Below, in pieces: positions 17,523 to 27,809 of a DNA stretch of 45,678 nucleotides. The first letter of the stretch is position 1, and the number at the start of each line of letters is the position of its first letter. Under the pieces are notes generated by a model. The model made no database searches and was not told the DNA's origin. It was given only the letters and a program-made list of their open reading frames with translations. This DNA is from Bryobacteraceae bacterium. Lineage in GTDB: Bacteria; Acidobacteriota; Terriglobia; Bryobacterales; Bryobacteraceae. The translations under genes and the position numbers were made by a program. Where the stretch lies: NCBI GenBank assembly GCA_014860455.1, contig JACZJQ010000277.1:1-45678 (forward strand), given 5' to 3'.

Positions 17523-19040
17523 CTAGTCCTTCACCCTGCGGTGGTGCGTGGAGGGTATTTTCATGTCCTCCCTGTATTTGGCCACGGTGCGCCGGGTGAC
17601 CTTGATGCCCTGCTGCTTCAGCATGCCGGCAATGTGGTCGTCGGTGAGCGGACGTTTGGGATCTTCATCCTCTATCATCTTCTTCACCATGCGCTTGAGG
17701 TTTACCAGGGAGAGGTTGCCGCCTGTGGGGCCCTGAACGGCTTCGGTAAAGAAAAACCGGAGCTCAAAGACGCCGCGGGGGGTATGGGCGTATTTGCCGG
17801 CGACGGCGCGGCTGACCGTGGAGGCGTGGACGCCGATCTCCTCGGCCACCTCCTTGATCATCATCGGCCGTAATTCGTCGATGCCGGATTCGAGGAAACC
17901 CCTCTGGCGGGTGATAATCACTTCGCAGACCTTCAGGATGGTCTGCTTGCGTTGTTCAATATTGCGGATCAACTGAAGGGCCGACGCGTAGCGGTCCTTG
18001 ATATAGTTGCGCGTCTCTTTGTCGGCGCCCTCGCCGCGTTCAAGCAGATGGCGGTAGCTGCCATTGATCCGCAGCACGGGCAGCCCTTCGTCGGTCAGGC
18101 TGACGATGTAATCCTCGCCATCCTTTGAGATGTAAACGTCGGGTTCCACGGCCCTTGCGCCCGGGCCAGAGTATTTCAGCCCCGGCTTGGGATCGAGGTG
18201 GAGGATGACGTCGATGGCGATCTCGATATGCGATACCGGCCGCTTCAACAGCCGGGCCAACTCCTTCACGCTCTTTGACTCCACCAGCTTCAGGTGGTTT
18301 TGGACAATCTGCCAGGCCACGCTGCCCTGCGCCCCGCGGTCTTCGAGTTGCAGCAACAGGCACTCCTGCAAACTGCGCGCCCCGACGCCCGCCGGATCGA
18401 GCGACTGAACCTCTTCAAGCGCCTTATCGAGCACCTCTACCGAATGCCCCTCGGCGGCGGCGATGTTTTCGAGCGTGTCCTCGAGGTAGCCGGATTCATC
18501 CAGATTGCCGAGAATCGCCTCGGTGGCATCACGGATCTCAGGCGGCACCACGATGAGGCTCAACTGTTGGCGCAGGTGATCGGTCAGCGTGACCGGCGAC
18601 GAAAGGAACGCCTCGAACCCTGGCTTGTCAGGATCATACTCGGCGGGCGAATGGACCGGCGGGTCCATGAAATCCTCGAAGTAGCTGCCGAAGTCGATCT
18701 CTTCGAAGGCATCGGGCGCTTTCTGCGCCTCAGCTGCCGCGCCTGCTTCTCCCGCATGGGCGTCGCCATAGGCCTGGGCTGTGACGTCCCTGACCTCGGC
18801 GTCGGCCGGGTGCGGGTCGGGGTCGCCGCGTTCGAGCATCGATTGGACCTCAGCCGGCGTCAACTCCTCAGCACCCTCGACAACCTCTTCCAGAACCGGG
18901 TTTTCCGAGATCTCCTGGTTGATCAGTTCCTTCAGCTCCAACTTGTTCAGTTGCAGCACGGTGACCATCTGAACCAGACCCGGCGTGAGGATCTGCTTCT
19001 GTTTCACCGCGATCTGCAATCTGGGCGAGAGGAAGCTCAT
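17523..19040 (-). CDS. rpoN: RNA polymerase sigma-54 factor
   Basis: The 505-residue protein has the glutamine-rich activator-responsive region I (SPRLQIAVKQKQILTP onward), an acidic region II (about 60-120), the core-binding domain, a helix-turn-helix (EVAEEIGVHASTVSRAVAGK) and a near-canonical RpoN box (TRRTVAKYRE, the usual first Ala being Thr) close to the C-terminus. It directs polymerase to -24/-12 promoters with AAA+ activators. No activator gene is in the window. The ATG is preceded by GGAG. A LysM-amidase gene ends 54 bases upstream on the same strand, and a possible promoter lies in that gap. Confidence 0.97.
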   Translation of the reverse strand: MSFLSPRLQIAVKQKQILTPGLVQMVTVLQLNKLELKELINQEISENPVLEEVVEGAEELTPAEVQSMLERGDPDPHPADAEVRDVTAQAYGDAHAGEAGAAAEAQKAPDAFEEIDFGSYFEDFMDPPVHSPAEYDPDKPGFEAFLSSPVTLTDHLRQQLSLIVVPPEIRDATEAILGNLDESGYLEDTLENIAAAEGHSVEVLDKALEEVQSLDPAGVGARSLQECLLLQLEDRGAQGSVAWQIVQNHLKLVESKSVKELARLLKRPVSHIEIAIDVILHLDPKPGLKYSGPGARAVEPDVYISKDGEDYIVSLTDEGLPVLRINGSYRHLLERGEGADKETRNYIKDRYASALQLIRNIEQRKQTILKVCEVIITRQRGFLESGIDELRPMMIKEVAEEIGVHASTVSRAVAGKYAHTPRGVFELRFFFTEAVQGPTGGNLSLVNLKRMVKKMIEDEDPKRPLTDDHIAGMLKQQGIKVTRRTVAKYREDMKIPSTHHRRVKD

Positions 19041-19069
19041 CTGGCTCCATTTTACCAGTTATGACAGAA

Positions 19070-19098
19070 ATACAAGCCTAAAACGCTTTGCCCGTCAA
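19070..19098 (-). promoter_or_regulatory. Possible promoter for rpoN-hpf-rapZ
   Basis: On the minus strand TTGACG (19093-19098) overlaps the end of the amidase gene and is followed by 17 bases and TTGTAT (19070-19075). A better -10-like TAAAAT lies further on at 19049-19054. This is a sequence-pattern guess only. Confidence 0.35.
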
Positions 19099-19955
19099 AG
19101 AGTTATGCGTTCCCAGGGAAACGCCGGCCCGACGTCAAACTTATCGGCACGGAAGTTCTGATGACTAGCAATACCAGCGAACGTCTTGAAGTAGCCGCCT
19201 GGCTCGGCAACGGTCCGCTTGGCCATCGAGGGCAGGCGCTTTGGGATGGCGAACCGCTCGCGTAGGGTCAGGATGAGCGGTGTAAGAGCTTGAATCTGCG
19301 CCTCGGTGTAGGCCGCATAATAGTTGAATCCGCGGTAGGCGCTCTTCACGTATCGATCGGTCTGGGCCGTCGTGCACCAGACGGTGGAAAAGCGGTTGGC
19401 CGGGTACCACCAGCAGAGTTCGCCGGCCGCGTTGGGTTTCAGCGGCCCCGGATTGACGATCTCGATTCCGATGCTGCGCTTGTCATGCAGGTGGTTGGCC
19501 GAGTCAGCACCTTTGATCCCGAGGTGGTAGGCCCAATAAGACGGGTCAAAGAGCTCGTAGATCTTGCCATCAACATCCAGGATGTAGGCCGTGGCCACAC
19601 GCGCCGAGGCCGCCACCCAGGTATTGTAGGCCGAACGGGCCGACATCCCGGCGGTGAAGTGGAGGACGATGAGGTCCTTCCTGTGCTCTTCGGGGATAAA
19701 GCCGGACTGCGGCAGACGGAACGTCCTCTGGTCGATGACGATCGGCGCCGTAGTGGGTGGACGCGGCGGGACAGCCTCGTTGTCGCTGAGTTCAGATGAG
19801 TCTGTCGTCACCGATGGGATCTTCAGCATTTGGCCCACTTTGATCCTGTTGGGATCGGTGATCGAATTCACCTCAATGAGCAGGTGCAGCGGTATGCCAA
19901 ACCGGCGGCAGATGATGGAGAGCGTGTCTCCGGAGCGGACCTTGTATTCGTTCAT
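19095..19955 (-). CDS. LysM-domain N-acetylmuramoyl-L-alanine amidase (Amidase_2 type) without signal peptide
   Basis: Residues 3-48 form one LysM peptidoglycan-binding repeat (YKVRSGDTLSIICRRFGIPL, then IKVGQMLKIP). A linker with prolines leads to an Amidase_2/PGRP-like domain (about 90-282). Likely zinc ligands are H99 (LIVLHFTAG), H265 and D274 (GIASHQNFRADKFDVGPAFP), with E165 as a catalytic acid (SIGIEIVNPG). It would cleave the bond between muramic acid and the stem peptide. There is no signal peptide or membrane helix, so it is either cytoplasmic, exported by an unusual route, or released by lysis like a phage endolysin. No phage genes are nearby. Confidence 0.85.
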   Translation of the reverse strand: MNEYKVRSGDTLSIICRRFGIPLHLLIEVNSITDPNRIKVGQMLKIPSVTTDSSELSDNEAVPPRPPTTAPIVIDQRTFRLPQSGFIPEEHRKDLIVLHFTAGMSARSAYNTWVAASARVATAYILDVDGKIYELFDPSYWAYHLGIKGADSANHLHDKRSIGIEIVNPGPLKPNAAGELCWWYPANRFSTVWCTTAQTDRYVKSAYRGFNYYAAYTEAQIQALTPLILTLRERFAIPKRLPSMAKRTVAEPGGYFKTFAGIASHQNFRADKFDVGPAFPWERITL

Positions 19956-20048
19956 TTCTCAGTTCCCGGGGGGTTGTGCCGGCTCGGGGGCGCGAGGTCG
20001 GATTCTGACTTCAATCCGATCCCCCCGGCTTCGGCCCTCTGTCGCTTG

Positions 20049-20081
20049 ATCTTCGCATCATGTTGAACTGAGGGCGAAGAT
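20049..20081. promoter_or_regulatory. Inverted repeat upstream of the LysM-amidase gene
   Basis: ATCTTCGC (20049-20056) and GCGAAGAT (20074-20081) form a perfect 8-base inverted repeat with a 17-base centre, roughly 94-126 bases before the amidase start. It could be an operator or a leader hairpin; no matching known binding site was recognised. Confidence 0.35.
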
Positions 20082-20123
20082 TTTCTTCTCGGTACTATGA
20101 CTCGGAGTTTGACAAAACGAACG

Positions 20124-20153
20124 ATGGGGCCTCCTCAAGTGAGCAAGCCCCAT
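20124..20153 (-). terminator. Intrinsic terminator after clpC
   Basis: On the minus strand ATGGGGC and GCCCCAT (20147-20153 and 20124-20130) pair around a loop that itself can fold (CTCACTTGAG). The sequence CGTTCGTTTTGTC follows. It lies 25 bases after the clpC stop. Confidence 0.65.
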
Positions 20154-20178
20154 CCTTGATCCCAACCACGCGTGCTCG

Positions 20179-22653
<2,475 letters not shown>

Positions 22654-22755
22654 CTGCTTCTCGCGCCTCTCTTCTTCCCCACGCCGGGCGACTCGGCCGG
22701 CATGACTCGACATCCCCTCACCGGACTCAGCTTCAACCTTAGGCTTGCCTGCCGG

Positions 22756-22784
22756 ATTCAACGCGGTCCGGCCGCCCGTTTCAA
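22756..22784 (-). promoter_or_regulatory. Possible clpC promoter
   Basis: On the minus strand TTGAAA (22779-22784), a 17-base spacer and TTGAAT (22756-22761) lie about 100 bases before the clpC ATG. The -35 is good and the -10 only fair. The rest of the 268-base gap between clpC and the lolD-like gene shows no small gene. Confidence 0.35.
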
Positions 22785-22886
22785 CCGTGCCACGGCAGGC
22801 GCGGTTTCAGTTGCCTCATCGTGCGCCTCTGAACTAGCGCGCGTGACCTCAAACTGAAGAAGCGCGATGGTACAGCGCGGCTTCTC

Positions 22887-22915
22887 AAAAAACCCTGCGC
22901 GCTCGTTCAGCGCGC
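22887..22915 (-). terminator. Intrinsic terminator of the LolD-like gene
   Basis: On the minus strand GCGCGCT, a 5-base loop and AGCGCGC (22897-22915) are followed by AGGG and six Ts (22887-22892). It lies 7 bases after the stop codon and is built from the second copy of a tandem repeat whose first copy is the end of the coding region. Confidence 0.8.
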
Positions 22916-22962
22916 CCTGTCTTAATTCCCTGCGCGCTCGCAGAGCGCGCCCTCTCTTAATT
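22893..22962 (-). repeat. Tandem 35-bp duplication spanning the lolD-like stop codon
   Basis: Two adjacent 35-base units (22893-22927 and 22928-22962) match at 31 of 35 positions. The upstream unit on the minus strand encodes the protein's last residues (LREGALCERAG) and contains a perfect hairpin (GCGCGCTC, 3-base loop, GAGCGCGC at 22932-22950). The downstream unit carries the stop and the terminator hairpin. Confidence 0.85.
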
Positions 22963-23620
22963 CTAAGATGCGCGGGGCCCTGGCGGCGAACGCAGGATTG
23001 TGCGTGACGTAGATGGAAGTGAGCGTATAGTCCTGATGCAATCGTTCCAAGAGATCGATCACCTTCATCCCCGTGCGTTCGTCCAGATTGCCCGTGGGTT
23101 CGTCGGCGAGCAGCATCGACGGCCCTCCCACAAGAGCCCGGGCCAACACGGCCCGCTGTTGTTCGCCGCCGGAAAGTTCCCCGGCGCGATGGTGGCCGCG
23201 GCCGGCCAGGCCGACCTTTCCCAGTTGCGCCGCCGCCGAATCGGCGGCCTCGGCACGGGCCACGCCCCGGATCAGCAGCGGCATCATCACGTTTTCCAGC
23301 GCCGTGAACTCCGGCAGCAGCGTGTTCATCTGCCAGACGAACCCGACTTCCCGGTTGCGCCACTCGGCGATCTCATCGGGCTTCCGGCCCAGCATCGGCT
23401 GGCCGCGGAAGTAGATCTGCCCCGACGACGGCGCGTCCAGCAGGCCCAACAGGTGCAGCAGCGTAGACTTGCCCGCGCCCGACGAGCCGATCAGCGCCAC
23501 GCGGTCGCCCTGATTGATGGTCAGATCGACGCCCGCGAAGACGGTAAGCGGGTTGTCGCCCGAGCGGTAGGTTTTGGTGAGCGCTTCGGCCCTGAGGATC
23601 GGCACTGCCACTATACTCAT
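22922..23620 (-). CDS. lolD: LolD-like ABC transporter ATP-binding protein
   Basis: Starting at MSIVAVPILRAEALTKTY (ATG 23618-23620) gives 232 residues, the family's usual length. Walker A is GSSGAGKST (45-53), the Q-loop is in GFVWQMNTLLPEFTALEN (Q97), the signature is LSGGEQQR (149-156), Walker B is MLLADEP (169-175), and the switch His is H207. LLPEFTALENVMMPLL is typical of the LolD/MacB group that drives lipoprotein release or other mechanotransmission transporters. No LolC/E-like permease is next to it, so the partner must be elsewhere. The last 12 codons belong to a tandem 35-bp repeat. Confidence 0.85.
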   Translation of the reverse strand: MSIVAVPILRAEALTKTYRSGDNPLTVFAGVDLTINQGDRVALIGSSGAGKSTLLHLLGLLDAPSSGQIYFRGQPMLGRKPDEIAEWRNREVGFVWQMNTLLPEFTALENVMMPLLIRGVARAEAADSAAAQLGKVGLAGRGHHRAGELSGGEQQRAVLARALVGGPSMLLADEPTGNLDERTGMKVIDLLERLHQDYTLTSIYVTHNPAFAARAPRILELREGALCERAGN

Positions 23621-23696
23621 TATCGGCGAAGCGATCGCAAGGTTGAAGCCTTCGGCGAGCGATCCGGGCCACATGGTCCGGCCGGATAGAGGAAGA

Positions 23697-23722
23697 GCCC
23701 TGCCTCCGGAAGGAGACAGGGC
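23697..23722 (-). terminator. Terminator after the minus-strand TonB receptor gene
   Basis: GCCCTGCCTCC (23697-23707) pairs with GGAGACAGGGC (23712-23722), 10 of 11 bases, around a GGAA loop on the plus strand (TTCC on the minus). It lies about 25 bases after the receptor stop. Only a weak T-rich tail (TCTTCC) follows. Confidence 0.6.
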
Positions 23723-23746
23723 CCTGGATAACCGCGCCGAAACCGG

Positions 23747-26700
23747 TTAGAAAGTGAACCGGGCGCCCAATTGAATGATGCGGGCGTTCTGGCCGACCGC
23801 CGTGTACTGGCCGAAGTCCTGCGCAGTGATGGTGCGGCTGGCCTCCTGGAACGACGTGTTGTTGAAGATGTTGTAGAACTCCGCGCGAATCTGGATCCGG
23901 GTCTGTTCCGTCAGGTTGAAGTTCTTATAAACGTTCCAGTCAAAGTTGCGTTCGCCGTTCAGGCGAAGCACGTTGCGGCCCATCCCGCCGAAGTTGCCAA
24001 GCAGGGGCTGAGACAACCCGAGGCTTTGCGCATACGCGGAGATGTTCTGCACCTGTCCGGTGGTCAATCCGGACGGAGCACCGGCCGAACCCGCCGGCCG
24101 CGGATCGAAGTTGACCGGGCCGGTAACGTTTGGCCTCACCTGCCCACCGCCGCCGATCACGGTGAGCGGAGTAAGGCCGCGGCGTGCGCCCGCATCGAGG
24201 GTTGTCGGGAAGCCTGTCCGGATCGAAGTGATCCCGGTGAATCCCCAGTTGCCTGCGAGGTTCCGCATGGCCCAACTGCTCGAGCCCTGGAACCACTGCG
24301 GCTCCCACACGTGGCTGACCACCAGACGATGCCGCAGGTCAAACTGCGCGGCAGCGCGGTTGTCGCGATTGTTCCGCGGATCCTGCTGCGCGGAGGAGTC
24401 ATTGATCAGGACGCCGAGTACGTCGGAGCCGTCGTCAATGGTCTTCGACCATGTCCAGTTCATATTCATCATCAGGCTGTTGCTGAAGCGTTTCTGCGCT
24501 TCGAACTGCATGGCGTGATAGTTGGAGTCGGCCGAGTTGTCCACATAGACGATTGCGTTGTAGCGGCCGTCAATGCGGTTGCTGCGGCGGGCGACGTTGC
24601 CGTTTTGGAGTCCGAAGACGGACTGCCATTCGGCCAGCCGTGCGGTTTCATCGGCCACGCTCGCCGCCGGCGTGGGCGGGGCGGCGATGAAGTTGAGGTC
24701 GCGCGACCTCAACAGGAAGTTGCCCTTCGTGCCAACGTAGCTGGCCTTCCAGACAACGCCGAACTGCTCGCGCTGGATGCCGAAGTTCCACTGGTGAACC
24801 AGCGGATTGTTCAGTCCCTGGTCGATGGCGGGCGAAATGCCGCCGAAGTTCAGGGCGGTTTGGGAGAACGAGCCGGCGGTGGCTGCCGTCGAGGTCTGAA
24901 TGGTCGAGGTGCCGGCCAGGATCTGCTGCAGGCTGTTGTTGCCGGCAAAGTTTGCCTGACCGCTCAATACGCCAGCCACGATGAAGGGCGGCAGGAACCG
25001 CTGATTCGTGATCGGGTTCAGGAAGATGAAGTCGTAGGAAATCCCATAGCCGCCGCGGATCACCGTGCGGCCATCCTGACCCGGGTTCCAGGCGAAGCCG
25101 AACCGCGGCGCCCAGTTGGTGTTGCTCTGGAACGACGGCTGACCGGTTTCGAGTGCGCCAAGCGGACCCGGACCCGCACCGGCGAAGTTGCCCGTGTTGT
25201 TCAGGTTGAGGTTCGAGATCGTGCCCTTGAGTTCATAAGGGCCGCCGGCATACTCCATGCGGATTCCGAGGTTCAGCGTCAGTTTCCGTGAGACCTTCCA
25301 ATCGTCCTGCGCGAAGGCGAAGAAGTTCTTGACGCGGTTCTCGCGGACAGAGTTGCCGAATCGCTGTTGGAACACCGCCGGCACGCCGCGCTGGAAGTCG
25401 GCGAAGTTGGCGAACTGCAGCAGCGGACGGAACAGCGCGTCGAACACGCTGTCGGCCTGCAGGAAGTAGTACTCGCCGCCGAACTTCAGGTAGTGGCTGC
25501 CCTTCACCATGCTCAGGTTGTTGTTGAACTGATAGGTCTTCTGCTCGCGACCCTGCGGCAGGCCTTCCCACACGCCAAAGCTATTCACCGAGGCGTCTGC
25601 GAACGTGATGCGAGGTCCAAGCGGATAGGGAGTGTCGATCGGGAAGCCCGCATCGCTCTGGCCGAAGCCGAACCGGAACTCGTTCACCACGCTGTTGCCG
25701 AACAGCCGGGTGTGCGCCGCGGTGGACTGGCGTGGCTTGCCCAGGCTGTTGGCGCCGAATCCCGGCAGGTTCGAGCCGATGAAGGTCAAGCTGTCGGCGG
25801 CCGTCACGTTATCGACCTCGCTGTAGCGGAACCACAAGCTATCCCGACTCGTCAGATTGGCGTCAAACCGGAAAGCATACTGCCAGAAGTCTGTACGGTT
25901 TGCGGCCGACGTTCCGATCTGGCCCGTTGGCGAGGTCGGCACGGCGTACTGATCAAACAGGGCACGTGCGCTCGGATCAGTGATGGCGGCGGCCTGTTCC
26001 GGCGTCGGAACCCGGGCGATGCGCGTCGCGCCCGCGCCACGCTGCTTCAGGCCCTGGTAATCCGAGTACCAGAAGGCCTTGTTGCGTAGGTCAAGGAGCT
26101 TCGGAATCACCACCGGCCCGCCCAGCGACCAGCCATACTCGTTGCGCCTCAGGATGTTCGTCCTGCCGGTTCTATCAAAGAATGGCCGCGCGTTGAGTTT
26201 GTCGTTGCGGAAATACTCAAACAGCTCACCGTGGAGTTCGTTTGTGCCGTTCTTCGTCAGGTAGAGCACCTGCGAGCTGGAATTTCGGCCATACTCGGCG
26301 CTGAAGTTGTTGGTGATGACCTTCACTTCCTTGATCGAGCTGAAGTTCAGCGGACCCAGCGTACCGCCCGTGCCGGTCACCGACACGTCGGTCGCCGTAA
26401 TGCCGTCCACGGTAATGTTGTTGCCGCGGCCTCGGCCTCCATTGGAGTTGAAACTGCCTGAGCCGAGGAACGGATTGTTCGACGAAACCGGCGCCACCCC
26501 CGGCGCGGTCAGAGCGAACAGATTCGGATTGCGCCCCACAGGCAACTCCTGGATGGTCTCGCCCACCACGGATGTCTGAATCTGTGCGTTCTCGGTATCG
26601 AGTTGCTGTACTGCGTCGGTTACCGTGACGGTCTCCGAGATCGAGCCAACTTCAAGCACGAATCGGACGCTCGTCACTTCGCCTGTCTTCACCTCGCCCT

Positions 26701-26968
26701 GAGCCGAGGAGACCCGGAAGCCCGGAGCTTCCGCTCGCACTTCATAGCGGCCAATACGGAGCAGCGCGAAGTTGAACCCTCCGTCGCTGCTGACCGTCGT
26801 CGTGCGCGATTCGCCGGTCTCGAGGTTGATCAGGGTGATCTTCGAAGCCGTAACGGCGCCTCCGGAACTATCCGACACAGTGCCTCGCAGATCGCCCGTG
26901 ATCTGTCCGAAGAGCACCCCGGACGCCAGAAACAACGTAAACAAGAGTAAATGCAATGTGCGTTGCAT
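23747..26968 (-). CDS. Oar-like giant TonB-dependent receptor
   Basis: The start is ATG 26966-26968 with an AAGGGG ribosome site 5-6 bases upstream; the frame extends further but without a signal peptide. The 1073-residue protein has a signal peptide (MQRTLHLLLFTLFLASGVLF), a carboxypeptidase-regulatory-like domain (GDLRGTVSDSSGGAVTASKI onward, about 24-105), a plug (ELPVGRNPNLFALTAPGV; GRGRGNNITVDGI) and a large barrel ending in LGARFTF. Such proteins are multiplied in Acidobacteria and are thought to import polymers or other large substrates. No SusD-like partner is adjacent. It is divergent from a second receptor of the same type. Confidence 0.92.
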   Translation of the reverse strand: MQRTLHLLLFTLFLASGVLFGQITGDLRGTVSDSSGGAVTASKITLINLETGESRTTTVSSDGGFNFALLRIGRYEVRAEAPGFRVSSAQGEVKTGEVTSVRFVLEVGSISETVTVTDAVQQLDTENAQIQTSVVGETIQELPVGRNPNLFALTAPGVAPVSSNNPFLGSGSFNSNGGRGRGNNITVDGITATDVSVTGTGGTLGPLNFSSIKEVKVITNNFSAEYGRNSSSQVLYLTKNGTNELHGELFEYFRNDKLNARPFFDRTGRTNILRRNEYGWSLGGPVVIPKLLDLRNKAFWYSDYQGLKQRGAGATRIARVPTPEQAAAITDPSARALFDQYAVPTSPTGQIGTSAANRTDFWQYAFRFDANLTSRDSLWFRYSEVDNVTAADSLTFIGSNLPGFGANSLGKPRQSTAAHTRLFGNSVVNEFRFGFGQSDAGFPIDTPYPLGPRITFADASVNSFGVWEGLPQGREQKTYQFNNNLSMVKGSHYLKFGGEYYFLQADSVFDALFRPLLQFANFADFQRGVPAVFQQRFGNSVRENRVKNFFAFAQDDWKVSRKLTLNLGIRMEYAGGPYELKGTISNLNLNNTGNFAGAGPGPLGALETGQPSFQSNTNWAPRFGFAWNPGQDGRTVIRGGYGISYDFIFLNPITNQRFLPPFIVAGVLSGQANFAGNNSLQQILAGTSTIQTSTAATAGSFSQTALNFGGISPAIDQGLNNPLVHQWNFGIQREQFGVVWKASYVGTKGNFLLRSRDLNFIAAPPTPAASVADETARLAEWQSVFGLQNGNVARRSNRIDGRYNAIVYVDNSADSNYHAMQFEAQKRFSNSLMMNMNWTWSKTIDDGSDVLGVLINDSSAQQDPRNNRDNRAAAQFDLRHRLVVSHVWEPQWFQGSSSWAMRNLAGNWGFTGITSIRTGFPTTLDAGARRGLTPLTVIGGGGQVRPNVTGPVNFDPRPAGSAGAPSGLTTGQVQNISAYAQSLGLSQPLLGNFGGMGRNVLRLNGERNFDWNVYKNFNLTEQTRIQIRAEFYNIFNNTSFQEASRTITAQDFGQYTAVGQNARIIQLGARFTF

Positions 26969-27809
26969 ACAGACCCCTTTCGTCTGGTCATTTGAGTAGT
27001 CCCGTTGAGCAGGCACGTGCAATCCGTCGCTACACAGGTCACGTGTTTTGGGTCGGGCGATGGGCGCTCGCGCGCCTGTACGGGATGAGTAAAGAACTGG
27101 TGTTGGCCCGCACGGATTCCGTCGAGCCGCTCTAACTAGCCTCAATTACACAGGTTGATGCACCTCAGAGCCGGATGGTTGCACCAGAGCACCATCTCTC
27201 TGCCTCCGAAGCGCATCGGCAACTCGGTCTATTATTGCGGAGGATGTTTGTGCTTTTTGTAACATTTCGTGCAGATTCAATAGGTTGGAGACCGTACGAC
27301 CCACAGTGAACGGCGTTCTTGCCCGCACGGTCATTGCAACAAACCTTCAACCTGGCGAGACTGCGGCGCCACCTTGCTCCACCCACCACTTCCGAAGAGA
27401 AGCCGGCGTATGCACTCGGTCAGAGACACAACCCCCTATACATCGAGATCTTTAGATAGATCAATCCTGCAATCCTGCGACCGAACTGGCGGCTGCGCCG
27501 GCCGACGCCAACTGACTCGCGGCAATGTCCTGGACAGCGCCGAATGAAACGCCCCGTGCCCGGAAACGCTAACGGGAGAGCATCTTGCGGGTGAGATACG
27601 AAAACGTGCGGATCCCAGCAGCAAACTGGGCTGCCGTTTCTGCCTTCCAACTCGCCTCCAGGCAGGTGGCATGCAGGAGTCGACGAATCCCTACCCCGGG
27701 GACGGGAATTGCTTGACGCAAGAGTCCAAGGCAGCTATCCTTTATCTCATTAGTTCGCAAGGGCGTTACACAAGTTAATTCCTGTGTGCGTCGAAGGGAG
27801 TATTTCCTC
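26969..27809. promoter_or_regulatory. Divergent intergenic region between two giant TonB receptors, with three YTACACARGTY motifs
   Basis: No convincing gene is found in this 841-base stretch. A similar 11-base motif occurs three times in the same orientation: CTACACAGGTC (27030-27040), TTACACAGGTT (27146-27156) and TTACACAAGTT (27766-27776). Two CACGTG palindromes lie at 27014-27019 and 27040-27045. The motif copies sit near both gene starts and could bind a shared regulator; this is inference. Confidence 0.4.
27713..27741 (+). promoter_or_regulatory. Candidate promoter of the plus-strand TonB receptor
   Basis: TTGACG (27713-27718), a 17-base spacer and TATCCT (27736-27741) give a good sigma-70 match. 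The predicted start is about 60 bases before the receptor ATG, and one copy of the TTACACAAGTT motif lies just downstream. Confidence 0.55.

Noticed and set aside
22758-23363. A 201-codon frame on the minus strand overlapping the LolD-like gene
   Set aside because: It lies in another frame of an intact ABC ATPase with all motifs present, so it is not a frameshifted part of it.
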